Shown: piece after piece, positions 47,530 through 61,639 of the stretch
How positions within the stretch are numbered: the stretch's first letter is position 1
Layout of the letters: every line of letters starts with the position of its first letter
Source: Salvator merianae
Lineage: Eukaryota; Chordata; Lepidosauria; Squamata; Teiidae
Direction: 5' to 3'
NCBI GenBank assembly: GCA_003586115.2
Contig: QVOM02000029.1
Coordinates: 29,960,929 to 30,024,928 of the forward strand
DNA length: 64,000 bases
Notes under the pieces: generated by a model
What the model was told of the DNA's origin: nothing
The model's input: only the letters and a program-made list of their open reading frames with translations
Databases searched by the model: none
Program-made: the position numbers and the translations under genes

Positions 47530-47830
47530 TCCAGGCTGCATAATTAGCCTCTGACGACACTTGCCTGAAAAATCCTACAGATTACTTCTGGGCTGGACTG
47601 AATTAAACTCGGTTGGATTATTAATGATTCGATTCCAGTACCAACTGAGTTCCACTTATTCTGGACTTATCATTTTGTCTGGCGCAACCACCTGATCTGG
47701 CAATAACCCCTGCTTCCCTGGAAAGGTACTTTATCAACTCTGTATTGAGATTCCTTTTTCCGTGTATGTTGCTGCATTTGTGACGGCCATTGGCTCTGTA
47801 CAATAAACTTTTACCTATCCATCACTAAAG
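47530..47830 (+). repeat. Possible LTR 3' part (R-U5-like)
   Basis: The sequence ends with GGCTCTGTACAATAAACTTTTACC, a poly(A)-signal context typical of LTRs, after C/T-rich text. No second end or target duplication was found, so this is weak. Confidence 0.3.
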
Positions 47831-48153
47831 TTAGGAAATTATTCTCCGCTGTGCACCTGCGCACGCAGAGAGAGAGAGAGAGATAAACACATAATCAGTC
47901 TTCAGTAAAGTATCTTTACTTTAGTTTCTCATAACGGACAGAGCTGCAGTTCTTGGATAACGAAAATGAAACCACTAATAAAATATTGTGAGACAGTATG
48001 ATGGGAGTTTACTCTGAGGCAAATGGTAGACAAAACTACAAAAAGCAGGGCAAAGGCTGGTTTTTATTTGCTCTTTCGCTGTTTGACAAAAGCCTGAAGG
48101 GACAAATGAGATCCTTGCAAGAGTTGTTTCACTGCCTGTTTTTTTTCTCTTAG

Positions 48154-49936
<1,783 letters not shown>

Positions 49937-50116
49937 GTGAAAGAAGAAATGAAGATTCTGACCCAGGAAAAAGGTGTAAATTCCTTTAAGATGTTTATGG
50001 CATATAAAGGTGTCTATATGGTTGGAGATGTGGAACTGCACTCGGCTTTTTCTCAGTGCAAACAGATTGGTGCGATTGCTCAGGTCCATGCTGAGAACGG
50101 AGACTTGATAGCTGAG
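49937..50116 (+). CDS. DPYS: DPYS coding exon 3 (carboxylated lysine, third metal histidine)
   Basis: Acceptor CTTTTGCAG at 49936; donor GAG|GTAACT at 50117. 180 nt, 60 codons (residues 138-197), phase 0. The motif [11 protein letters not shown] contains Lys155, by family comparison the N-carboxylated lysine bridging both zinc ions, and Tyr160, the oxyanion tyrosine. [13 protein letters not shown] contains His188, the next metal ligand. All are present, so the enzyme should be active. Confidence 0.97.
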
Positions 50117-51250
50117 GTAACTTCTGCCTTCAAGGTTACACGTGAACGTTTCCTTGCAAAAATATAGTGAGAGTTGTTGTAGCCAAAAGCCAAAGTGGCC
50201 GTCCCAATTACCACAACAAGGGAATCAGTCTTCTTTATAATGCTTTATTAATACACGCACACATACATACACACTGAGAACAGCATGGTTACCCATATGC
50301 AAACAAGAATGGGAGCCCTGAATACAGATTTTCCATATTTTTTATAATGTTTGTAACTTAAGCTACCTTCCCACTGAGTTAAGCTGCCTTCCCACCTAAT
50401 TTGGCTATTCTTAAGATGATTGGCTTACTTCTCATCATCTTATGTTTTCCATTACCTAATACACTCCAATATCTATTGCCAGTTTTTAACCAGCCTACTA
50501 ACAAGCACACAGACAACACTGGGTCCCTTAATCACCTTTCCTACCTCTTCTGTGCGCAAGCTGGATCCTAGCACATGCCACTTACAGAAGACAAAAAGAC
50601 ACACAAGCTAATTAGCAAAAAGCACTGAGTTACAGCTTTTTATGATTTCTTCTTAAAATTGTTTTTAACTGTGTACCCATACTTTCTTATAAAATGGCGT
50701 CTCTTATGCTAAGCTTCTAACGGTGCAGCCACAAAGTGAATAGCTCATGAGGCCCATAATGCTCATGAATGCAGCTTCTGCATTCATGAAAACCAGATTA
50801 AAAACCTTGTGCAACTAGAGTTCCCAGTCATGAAGGAGCTTGCATGCAGACAACTATATTCATAGACTGTCTTTAAAGCTTCCAATAAGTGTGCAGTCAG
50901 AAAACTGTGGATCTATTGTGAAAATGATAACTGTTGTGGTAGATTATGTTAAAGGCCGAGCTCTGGGAAGATATTTTGGGGAAATTAGCTTCTGCCCAGA
51001 TATTAGACCTTCGTAGGGATCGATATTTTGGTTCTGGTTTTAATAACGCTAAATTGACATAGGAAATGCAAATAAAGGGGAGGTAGTCCTTGAAAAGAAT
51101 GGTGCATCTTTTATTATAACCCAGCAAAAAGATTGAAATCCAAAGAAATAGCCATAAACAAAGTAATTTGTTAGAATCAGCCAGTTTCATAGGTAGGATA
51201 GGTAGTTTGGCATTTGGAAAGCAAAAAGAAAAAGGCTTGGCTCCAAACTA

Positions 51251-51319
51251 AGTAAGGAGACCTATTTAGTGTGTAAGTAAGGAGACCTATTTAGTGTGTA
51301 AGTAAGGAGACCTATTTAG
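51251..51319 (+). repeat. 25-bp tandem repeat, 2.8 copies
   Basis: Unit AGTAAGGAGACCTATTTAGTGTGTA at 51251-51275, 51276-51300 and a partial third to 51319, with no mismatches. It is followed directly by a run of 12 G and an (AGAG)n tract to about 51352. Exact copies imply recent expansion and likely length variation. Confidence 0.95.
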
Positions 51320-54300
51320 CGGGGGGGGGGGGAGAGAAAGAGAGAGAGAGTCTGGAAGAAGCTAGCAATGAAGACTAAAGAATGTCCTCAGCACTAAGGG
51401 ATAACTCTCACCATCTGTAGTCTTCTCCAGATGAAACTTCATTATGGCAAAAAGGACAATCTGGGGGAAAAGATGCATGGATCTCTTGCAGGCAAAAATG
51501 CATGAAAAATCAGAGAATGGGATGTAGACATGACTCCACAACCCTTACTCCTTTAGAAGCAAAAACAGCTCTTTTGCCAAGGGGCATAGAGAGAGATATG
51601 GAATCCCTCTTTTAGTGAAATCAGCTCAAAAAGGGAAAATAAAGGAAACTGCAAGCAGTGAATCAGGTAGCTCTTGGAAAAATCTGTTCTCTCCCCATTT
51701 CAGGGAGGTAAAAATCAGCTCTTAGCGAAGGTAAAAATGGCGCTGAGATGCTTTCTTCTTTTCCTGCTCCATAATGTCTTCTCCTCCGTCCTCAGCTCCT
51801 GCTAACTCCTCTCTTCTCCTCCTAACTTAACTTTCTAATAGAAAAACCTGAACTTTTTATATTCTTTTTTTCCAAATAGAAAAAGGAGGAAACTTATTTT
51901 AGCAGAGCAAACATGTGCTTTTTCACGTAGACAGATAGACAGACAACTACTCTGGTTGATTAGCTTAAATGTTGCTATTTGCATTCTTAAAGAGGAGTTC
52001 TCAAGGTGTAAGTTTGAGCAATGGACTAGTTGATGGCCAGATAGTTGCCCAAACTTTTGTTAACTATTAATGCATAATTTCCTGAGCTTCTCTGAGCAGC
52101 CAGGTTAACTTATTCAAGAGATAAGCAGAGAAAATCTGGTTTCTACAGAGTCCAGGGATTCTGGTCAGATTCTGTATTTATAGTTATATTTCATAAGGTC
52201 CATATCCATTTGCATATAATAATGTCTCATGGCTACAATTATAAAAATAAAATCCCTTAATTAAAAAAAGAAAGAAAGGAAAAAATGGAGGGGGGAAGAA
52301 AAAAGGACATAATTCAGTGCCAGAACATAGGCATTGTGAACAAAAGATTCTGTCCTTAACGTCTTCCCACAGATCTGGGGAAAGCTTCTGTTTAAAATCT
52401 TAACAATTCTCTGCCAGCCGGTTATCAACAGTACCAGTCTATGTTGGTATAAGGCTGCCTGCTTCCTTAATTGTGTCTTCAAGATGACAAGGGCTCCCCC
52501 TACTGGTCACATGGATTAGCCCCTATGCAAAATTTAATATCTTCTTTGGTGAATCAGATATAAACATTAACTGGGTGGGGTTAGTCATTTCATCAATCTG
52601 TAAAAATGGGACTTTTGGGTTCTTCTATGGCCATACCTTTCCTGAGGCCTTAACCCTCATAAGCAGAAGTGAGTGCACTTTATATCCCAGCCAAGTGAAA
52701 GTACAGACATATATATTTTTAGTAGTTTGAAACCTATGATTATGAAATACAGTGTTAGGATACACCTGGGGAAAAAATCTCTACAGTAATAATTCCCATA
52801 CATATATAGTTTGGTTGCAGGTATTAAATACAGGTGGGATATAAATGACCTCACTGCCCACAAACTGCACAATTTTTCACCCATACTAGTGATGATTAAA
52901 AAACATAATCACTCTCAACAGGTAGATTATGATGTCAATAATTCACAGAATTTGCTGCAGCGCTTTAGGAATATTCCCCAAGACCAGAAGCTGGGAAAAG
53001 GATCTTTTCTGTTCTTGTGTTTTTAGGAAACTCCCTGTCTATGGAGCTGTGGCAAATATTTATTTTTACTTCAGCTTGGGTTGTTATGAAAGGCACACTT
53101 CTTCACTATCTGGTGGCCTTCCTCTGGTTTTCATTTTGTCAGTCTGGTATTTTAACATCTATGTAAACTCGAGGTGAAGGACAGTACAGTTTACAGTCTC
53201 TGTTCTCTGCCTTGCCTTCACAACAGTAGAACAACCCCTTCACATCACCCAAAAATGCATCATCTTTTTTATTTTAATTTTTGAAAGACTAATAGAGAGC
53301 ACCAATTGCCATAGGATCTGTAGACCATAATCCACACATCTAGACAGAACTTGGAAATCCTCATTTGGCCCCTATGAGTAATGATCATGGAAGATACAGC
53401 CAAAATGGGATCCTTTCCATTACATATATGTTTAGAAATACTTACTACATGATTATTTAAGTGAAAACACAATTCTTTTCCCTGTATTGGGAAAAACTGT
53501 GAGCAGGTAATTCAAGTGTCCCAATGTCTGTGGGAAATGTCAGTCTGCTTCCTTGTTCTCCCTTCTGATAGTCCTATATATTAATAATGGATTAGGGAGC
53601 TCTGCCCCTAATTCAAATAAAGGCTTCATTCAAACAGAGAAGAGCCTTCTGACAGTTTTTCTAACAGGGGAATGCCCTCTATTAAGTGGAGAACATGAGT
53701 ATCTTGTAGCTCAATTTCTTTTAGCAAATAACAACAGGGAGACCTGTGCTAGATAAATCATATTTCTGGGTATCTATTTCATGGTTGATTTGACATTCTA
53801 TAACATGTCCCCCCCGCTTTTTGTGTACATGACCTTTTCCTGAAATGCATTTCAAGCAAATCCAAAAAGGGACAAGGGTACCTATCAAGAAGCCTGGAAA
53901 ATCTGAATTATATTGGCCTTCCAAAGCATTTCCGCTGACAAAGCAGAGGTGATTGATTTAGTCATACTTGAATAAGTTTAGTGAAATCTATAGAACTTAA
54001 GTTAATCATGGCACCAGTCCGAGTGATTTAGTAGGTCTATTGTATGTGTGATTATTACATTTTGATCCAAACCAAAGGTATGACTTAACAAAAACAAACA
54101 TTTTGGAACACAGCATTTTAAAAGGGGTGAGTTCTCCCAAACTGAAAGATTACATGTGCTACATCTCTAACTTTAAATTAAGTGAGATGTGTATTCAAAT
54201 TTTAGAGGAACAATATGCCCAGATCTTTTATCTGTTGATATCTGAAGCTCATTTTACTTAACTCTTTTACTTCTCCCTGAAGCTGCATCACCATTTTGGA

Positions 54301-54413
54301 GCAAAGTCATCCTAACCTTAAGTGAGGCCAGTTTCCGTTATTCCCAATGGAGGCCAGCTGCCCTGAAGGTCTGATTAAGGTGTGTGTACTACTTAATGGA
54401 GATGCAGCCCAAG

Positions 54414-55212
54414 GGTGTGTTCAGACTAGCAATTTTTAAAATTGCCTGCATAAAAGGAGCAAATAATTCCTTGGCGCAGAGGAAAAAAGCCTTACCCGAT
54501 GAGGTGATTCAGCAATCTGACATCACAGCCTGCAGAGGGTGCTGTTCATTGATTGGCCACTACCCACCTCTCTGCTGAAGCAGTTTAACTCCTTAACTGC
54601 TGGGATTTTTCTAAGGAAAACCGTCAAGTCTCCCTTCTTCCCCGATTCCCCAATGCCTCAGGGAATCGGAGCAGAGGGCAGAGAGAGACTTGACGTTTCC
54701 TTTGGAAAGAGAAAAACCCTGGCAGTTAAGGACATGGAATCTGCTTCAGCAGAAAGGCAGGAAGTGGTGATGCCTCATCTGAACTGAATCTTTTTACTAA
54801 TAAGAGTGAAGAGATAGATTGGCCAGCACGGGGAGAAGAGGGGAGGGAGAGATATGCCGGTATGGGGAAACTTTTCAAAGCCCCTGCCTTCTGTAATTAA
54901 AAAAAGCACACTGGACTTTAGTAGCGAGGTGCTCTCTCCCACAGAAGGCAGGAAGTTTGAAAAATTTCCCCATGCTGGCAAGAGCTCGCTGTGCCCCTCC
55001 CTTCCTGTGTTATTGCTCCATGGGTTCCTGCAAGGCTCTGATTTGTTAAGATGCTCACTAAGATGATCTGAAAACACTGAAACGCCGAATCTGGAAGAGT
55101 CAACCCAGGCAGCTGCAGAGAGGCAGGAGGGCAACTTCCAGGTAAGGCTTTTATGGACTCCCCAGTTTAGATGCGCTCGGAAGGCAAGTAAAATAGCAAG
55201 TCCGAACACACC
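54414..55212. mobile_element. 799-bp DNA element with two long internal hairpins
   Basis: Ends GGTGTGTTCAGACTAGC and (reverse) GGTGTGTTCGGACTTGC, flanked by CCAAG on both sides (54409-54413 and 55213-55217). Hairpin 1 spans 54571-54753 (outer arms TCTGCTGAAGCAG / CTGCTTCAGCAGA, perfect, further paired blocks inside). Hairpin 2 spans 54855-54980 (TGCCGGTATGGGGAAA with TTTCCCCATGCTGGCA, and CTGCCTTCTGT with ACAGAAGGCAG). No coding. Confidence 0.7.
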
Positions 55213-55462
55213 CCAAGTCTTATACTCAATATTCCAGTATAACAAATCTGATCTTGTACTGTAAGACTTATTGTTCTACCAAAATCCTTATTGTTACCAG
55301 GTTTTGAAAACACTCTGATACAATCAAAAAGAATCAAAACTATATAGTCAACTGATTACAAAGTCCTGGCTTCTGAAATGTTTGTGAAATGAAATAAAAT
55401 TGCCAGTTCTGTATTCCTGTGGTTTAGCAAACACTATAGAGTTCATGGCCTTGATAGAAGAA

Positions 55463-56040
55463 GTCATAAGAACATAAGAGGAGTCCTGCTGGATCAAGCC
55501 ACTGCCCACCTAGTCCAGCATCCTGTCTCACAAAGGGACCCACCAATTGCTTCTGAGCATTCTCAAGCAGAAGACAAAGGCAAAAACTTCACCTGCTCTT
55601 GACTCCCTGCAAAAGGCCTTTTAAGGCATCCTGCCTGTCTTACCAACCTGGAGGTAGTACCTAGGCATCCATTCTAGTAGCCATTGGTACACCTGACCTC
55701 CATGAATTTGTCTAACCCTTTCTTAAACTATTCAGCTGCTTACTGTCACCACCTCTTTGGGTAGTAAATTCCAGAGACCAAAGACCGAATAAGTGAAAGC
55801 ATACTTCCCATTGTTAGTCCTAACTCTCCTGCCCATCAGGTTAATAGACTGTCCCCTGGTTCTAGTCTTGTGCAATAGAGAAAATATTTTTTCTCAATCC
55901 ACCTTTTCCACACCACACATGATTTTATATACTTCATTTAGGTCCCCTCTTAAATGCTGCCTTTCAAAGCTTCAGAGGCCTAGACATTGCAGCCCCATTT
56001 CATCAGGGAGGTGTTCCAGCCCCTTGTTCATAAAGTCCTA
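55463..56040 (-). mobile_element. CR1 LINE 3' end, antisense
   Basis: Starts at ACATAAGAGGAGTCCTGCTGGATCAAGCC and continues with the same 3' UTR and ORF2 end as 44270-44781 (TTCATTTAGGTCCCCTCTTAA corresponds to the RGDL-EVYK motif on the minus strand). About 580 bp, frame broken. Confidence 0.85.
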
Positions 56041-56445
56041 ATCTTTTAGAGAAACATGGACAATGTATAATTCAAAGTCAGTGGAAGCTAGCCTTTGCAC
56101 ATAAATCCTGCATCAAGAATATGTTTTTGTTTCTCCCCTGTAAAAGATTATTTTTCCATAACTGGGTCCCTAAATCTCCAGTTTTTAAGAGTCATGCAGG
56201 TAGGTCCTTGTCTTAGGCCAACAAGTTCTATTCCTTTCGCTAAACTAGGTTTTCATTTGCAGTTATTCTGTGCCTGAATGGATGAAAAGACTGCCTCTGT
56301 CCCAAGGTCTGTCTGCCTTCCCTGGTGATATGAGCCACCTCTGAATTAGACAAATTGAAGTAACAAAGGGTTTTTTGTTGAAGGCTATGTATTATTATTA
56401 TTTTTTTTTACAAAAGACATATCTGTCATTATGCTTGGCCTTCAG

Positions 56446-56635
56446 AGTACAAAGAAAATCCTTTCACTGGGAATAACTGGTCCAGAAGGTCATGAACTGT
56501 GCCGCCCAGAGGAAGTAGAAGCTGAGGCCACACTGAGGGCAATCACCATAGCAAACTCCGTGAACTGTCCTCTTTATGTAGTGCATGTGATGAGCAAGTC
56601 GGCAGCAAAGGTGATAGCAGATGCCCGGAGACAAG
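56446..56635 (+). CDS. DPYS: DPYS coding exon 4 (fourth metal histidine)
   Basis: Acceptor GGCCTTCAG at 56445; donor CAAG|GTATGT at 56636. 190 nt: 63 codons (residues 198-260) plus the first base of a split Gly codon, so the next exon must start in phase 1. [20 protein letters not shown] is the conserved substrate-side loop, and [11 protein letters not shown] contains His244, a zinc ligand by family comparison. The exon carrying the catalytic aspartate and the C-terminal half are beyond 64 kb: no continuation (VVYGEP-type) is found in the last 7.3 kb. Confidence 0.97.
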
Positions 56636-57361
56636 GTATGTTGTGTTCTACAGATAACAGTTTCCACAAGCAGAGGCAAAGCTACCATTGGGTGACAGGG
56701 GACCAGGAACCACGACAGCTGGCCTGCTGGCCAGATGTTTCTGGTTTGGTTGGCTGCTGACCTTGGTGTTTATTATTGCACCCTGGGCACAGTTTTTAGT
56801 GTCAGCCTGCATTTTATGGGAAGGTCATCTCGCTTACTTTGTCGGCAGTATTCCAATTGCAATATATTTAGACGGTTACAATGGTCCAAATAAATAAAAC
56901 AAAAATAAGAAAAAAATTAAATAAGAGGGGTGGAAACTGCCTTTCTGTCCAAAGGCAGGGTTTTAAAAAAATGCATCTTCATCTTCCACCAAAATGTATA
57001 AAGTGATGGTGTTTGCCATGCCACTCATTCCAAAACCTGGGGGCTGTTGCAGAGAAGGCCCTCTCAGAGGTCCTCACCCCTTTGATATCCAAAGATCCTG
57101 GGACTCCCAAGGGGACTAGTAAAACAGATCTTAATACACGGGGCAGGTCTGTATGAGAGGAGGTGCGCCTTTAGATACTTGGGACCAAGCCATTTAGATG
57201 TCAGGTAGGTATGTTTAAACATGCAGGGGCATGAAGTAGGCTGAGCCTGCATAGGCATTTTTCTTCCCTTCTTTTTAAAACTCTGGTAGGGGAAGGAAAG
57301 CCTTCTTTGCATGGATCCAAAGAAATAGGCATCAGAACAGTGGAAACTAATACTGAGAGCT

Positions 57362-57545
57362 TGTTCGAAAGCAAGTAATTGCAAGTAGATAAATAGGTAG
57401 CATCACATTGTGTGATGCGGAAGATAGATAGATGTAAGCCTTCGGGCGAAAAATAACCTTGTAAGCCGCTTTGAGTCAGCTTTGGCCGAGAAAAGCGGGG
57501 CATAAAAACCATGTTGTTGTTGTTGTTCTTCTTCTTCTTCTTCTT
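57362..57545 (+). mobile_element. tRNA-headed SINE with (CTT)n tail, sense, 5'-truncated
   Basis: Body GTTCGAAAGCAAGTAATTGC to GGGCATAAAAACCATG, ending in (GTT)n and (CTT)n (57512-57545). About six differences in 150 bp from the antisense copy at 38285-38581, mostly C/T or G/A changes, several at CpG. The tRNA head is missing. Confidence 0.75.
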
Positions 57546-57985
57546 TGCACTTACCTTTTAGTGAGGTGCAAACGCTCACTAGGTAAGTGCATCTGCACTC
57601 TGCCACTGCTGCGGCATCCACGAGTATCTACAGCCACTCCTGGATGCTACTAGCTGTGGACAGCTAAAATGCCATCCACAGCTTGACCAAGAGTGGATGA
57701 ATAGCTCTTGTTCAGCAGTGTTCACACCCTGTTCCGGGTGCAAATGCTGCGATTGGGCAGGATGACGCGGCTGCAGCGGCGGCTGAACAGTTGCTGCGGC
57801 CACTGTCATAGAAATCAGGCCTTCATTCACATTGCAAGTGCTGGTGGCCCAGTATGGGTGTGTTCTAGTCCACACAATGCAAATGGCCACTGCGCCGCTA
57901 GGACTATCTCAGCCTAGTATGGTATTGTTAATCCCATACTACTGTTAATACCATAATAGGCTATCAGTGTGAAAAAGCACTCAGG
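57546..57985 (+). mobile_element. Multi-hairpin fold-back element, family 'arm-variable', copy C
   Basis: Starts straight after the SINE tail. Hairpin 1: GCACTTACCTTTTAGTGAG / CTCACTAGGTAAGTGC (57547-57590). Middle hairpin: AGCTGTGGACAGC / GCCATCCACAGCT (57652-57683). Terminal hairpin: CTAGTATGGTATTGTTAA with TTAATACCATAATAG (about 57914-57959). The right end TCAGTGTGAAAAAGCACTC matches the TTCACAC end of the family in reverse. Confidence 0.65.
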
Positions 57986-60900
57986 TAGCTTCTTGGTTTA
58001 TCTGGCTCTGTACTGTCTGAAACTGGGGTCCTCATGATGTTGATTGTGTACAACAATACCATGGAATAAACTTTCCTACAATGTGAGAAAAGTCCCTTCC
58101 TTATGCATTTCCAGAAAGCTTGTTCAGTTAACCACATTTCTGTTCATACTGTTGCTCATATGCTAGTCTATGACCCAGTAAAGTATTCATTCATTCTTTA
58201 TCTTCTCCCCAGAATTCCCCTTTGAATTAACTTTGATTTCATGTTTTAAATATTGTATAACACTGCATTTTTAATTGAGTTTTAAAAGTTTTGCATTTGT
58301 GCAAATATAGGGCAAGGTGCAAATGCAAGTAAGTGAATACCAGAGATGATTTCCAGCAACAGCTAGAAGAATCAAATGGAGATAAAATCCCAGCAATGTG
58401 GGGTGAGGGAATTATTTCCAGATTTTAAAAAAATGTTTAGGAAGATCTCAGAGTACTTTTTCTCAAAAATTGTTACTATTACCATATTGGACCAAATCCT
58501 CATTCACCACCCTTCAGAGACATCAAAAGCAAATGGCAGATTTCTTTTTAGATTATCAGTCACTGCTTCTTATGTTCAAAAGCCTGTAGGAACTTTGGTC
58601 CTGAAATCTCTGGGATACTTGAGGTCAGGGAAGATTGGCCTGATTGAACAGTACAGCAGAGTTGCCTTTCACATAGTGTTGTTAAGCTGATTATGGTTTT
58701 GCAGTAGGAACAATACATTGTTTCTCATATAATGCAGAGATACAAACCACCATGTCTTGCAAAACTGAATTATATAAGCAATTGCCAGCTATTAGAGGCC
58801 AGCATTTAGGGGAACAAGGGGTTAAATCAGTCTTCCAGTGTGATTTTGCGGGAACCAAACCTCTGGTTAATACAAGGGATGAAGCAAGGTGGGTATTAGG
58901 GGAAAAACTGAATTTTTATTTTCTCTACTTTGTTACACTGATTTGTCCACTAGGTGTCACAGTTGACAATATGTGGAGTTGAAGATTTTATAACAGCTTA
59001 TGCTGTTCTTTGCCTTTGCAAAACCACTGAATGATGCAGTTTTCAGAATCAAATATGAGAAACTGTAAAATCAGCCAAAATATGTAGGTCAAAGCAACAT
59101 TTCCCCCAAGGCAACCCAAAAGCCCCACAACTGGAAAAGGTAGAATATTTGCATTGTATAACACAGTTTCAGTCTGCCTTCTGCACACTTCTTCCCTGCA
59201 CGAATAAATTTACTTAGGTAAAGATGTGCATCTTAAAGGGCATACAGAAATATAATCAGTGGAAAAGATATAGTAAATAATATATGGTAATATGTAAGGC
59301 AATGATACAGAATGTACAGAAAATTTAAAATTGAACTATGGTAAGCCATCTCCTCCATAGTCAATTAGCACACAAGCTATGCATGATGAAATTTTTCATG
59401 ACTGAGGTTCCCACCACAAGCAAGTATATAGTGAATGTGAGAGATGTGGTGTTATAATCAGAATACTGTTCTTTAGAGATGGGTTCAAGTGGGCCTCCTG
59501 AGGTAAGCATTTGGAAAACACACGTGTGAACAAGTAAAACCAAGGTTATCATTCAATCTGTGCCATGCACCAGCACCACACAATTGTAGCCCTCCAGATA
59601 ATATAACTCCTGTCGTTCCATGCTAGCCACAGTCATGGAATTATGGGTGTTGTAGTTCAGAAGCATCTATAGGCCACAGTGGATCAACCCTGCTTTACAC
59701 ACTTAATGAAAAGGAAGCTCCTTTGGACTCAAAACTAGTGGAATGAATCCGCATCAGGTGAATGAAACCTTCAGTTGGGCAGATGATATCACTCCTTGCT
59801 ATTCCTTCAGCCTACTACTTCTCTGCTGCAGATGATTTATCAGGCACTAACGCATTTAAGCTATGGCATATTTTTCTAACAGAAAAGTATACATTCTCTG
59901 TAGTTTAGATGATTCATGCATATATTATATCAAGTACAGACTAGCCTCAGTTTGTGCAGGTGTTCTGAAATAAATGTAAATACAGAGTTAGGGGAACGGT
60001 AGTGAAAAACCTCCATTGACTTATTGGGTTGACCTGCCTGCCTGAAAATTACATTGACTTGCACTTGGATGACCGACCTCTCCCACTGAAAATTTAACAT
60101 TGACTTGCCTGGGAAATTGGCTTCTTGGTGCAAGTCAATAGAAAAAAGGAACCATGAAAAGAACCTATCATGCGGGAATGCCAAAACTCAGAAGCGCCAC
60201 ACCAGGAATCTGCTCCACACAGCTGTAAGCCTGAAAGGGGCACAGTACAGCCATCCCAGAGATGATCTACCATAGAATTCAATGCCAAAGCACAAAAGTG
60301 ACATGCCCAAAGCCTGTACCACACACATGCCAGGCAAGATACCAAGAGCAGTGCTTGCCCACACCACAGACCGAGGTTGTTCACAGGTTGCAATGCTGAA
60401 GACACAAATACCAACCCCCAAACCCAGACATGGGCTTCTTACAGACTACAATAGTGAATTTTACTGACACTACATGGATGTAGTGACTGCTCTGCACCAC
60501 ACACCAGGCTTTTATTTGGAATTATTATAGGAACTACTCTAGATGCATGATTTTATCAGTGTTCCCACATACATGCAGGATTTTTAAGGACTAACTGGTA
60601 ACCGATTGGAGCAGATCCTAAGGGAGGGGGAGACACTTGATTGTTCTTGATACAAGTTTCTTTACTAAACTTTTAAAAGACAGACAGGAAATACCTATTA
60701 CACAGCATGTGGCAACTATATTCAAAGTTTAAAAGTTGAGTGAATTAGTCAAATGGTAAACAATTTCAAAGTTGGGCAAATTAGTCCAACAAAGCAACTG
60801 GAAGAGCAAGAGTACCTAAAATAACTAAGCAAAAGAGACTGTTTTCACTGTAACCATAGCAAAAAAGACACAGAGTAAGAGTTCCTGTAGTGTCCCAGGC

Positions 60901-61639
60901 TTAAAACAAGGCAGAGTCCAAAGTGAGGAATAAAATCAAAGAAAGGGGCAAGGTTAATGTGAAGTGAAGAGAAAAAAAGCATTAAAGGAGATGAAGTGAA
61001 AGTAGAATGCAGTAAGAATTCTGCCTTTCCCAGGATCTTCTCTTGAATGGGGGCAATCTCATACCTTGTCCCTGAAGTGATCTCAACAAAGAGGTTTTCG
61101 GCTCCTGTTGGATCTTGACGAAAAGTGAAATTCAGCTTTTGGTGAAGGAAAGATATGATGGACTCCAGTGGAAGCCAGAGACCAGAGTTCAATTCTTGTA
61201 GTAAAGGTGAAATGGACTTTGGAGTGCTAAAGAGCAGACTATAGGGTGACCAAAGACACTGGATAGAAAAGGGCATTTGCTCTTATACCCTCCCCAAACT
61301 GTACTTTCAAGCTATGGAGCTAGATATTTGGGAGGAAGCAGGGATAAACTAAGGATTTCTAAACATTCAGGTTTTCCAGATCAGCTAAACTGTGGTGATT
61401 AAATCAGCTATCAGTTTGGGTATCCATATTAGCATATTCTTGCAGCTTCTCTCGCCCAAGGCAGAAACTCGTAACAGCTTACGTGTCGCCTTCCTGTAAC
61501 AGTTTGACAGGATTAAGTTCTCTTGTGGCACAAATCACTGTTTATAAAAGAAACTTTAGACAGGAAAAACAGGCATTGTTGAAGATTCAAGTCAACAGAC
61601 CCAAGATGGCAATGTAAGTTTCAACCCCTCACTTTCTAT

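Larger units (their letters stand above)
31716..48153 (+). other. DPYS intron 1
   Basis: About 16.4 kb, the most repeat-dense part. Listed separately: fold-back elements at 32195, 34285, 40523 and 41433; CAGC hAT MITE at 35987; Bov-B at 32920; SINEs at 33350, 38285, 40317 and 45255; the nested CR1/LTR/hAT block 42700-44985; an L2-like LINE with solo LTR 45530-46225. Also a (CA)n at 47227-47253, a (GA)n at 47867-47882 and a 15-bp tandem pair (TTGTATTTTTTGTCA, 41354-41383). A squamate palindromic repeat relic lies near 32715-32815. The stretches 36160-37800 and 38590-40310 show nothing I can classify. It ends with TTTTTTCTCTTAG (48153). Confidence 0.8.
50117..56445 (+). other. DPYS intron 3
   Basis: Contains a 25-bp tandem repeat next to G and GA runs (51251-51352), the two-hairpin element at 54414-55212, and an antisense CR1 3' end (55463-56040). 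The region 50830-52500 has LTR-like purine-rich text without definable ends; 52500-54400 shows nothing classifiable. Near the 3' end an ATT repeat and a T run (about 56388-56410) precede the acceptor CTTCAG (56445). Confidence 0.7.

Noticed and set aside
51251..51319. CRISPR-like direct repeats
   Set aside because: The units are contiguous without spacers and the genome is vertebrate; this is a minisatellite.
58752..58982. Possible further DPYS exon among open frames after exon 4
   Set aside because: No frame between 56636 and 64000 begins with the expected dihydropyrimidinase continuation in phase 1 or contains the catalytic-aspartate region.
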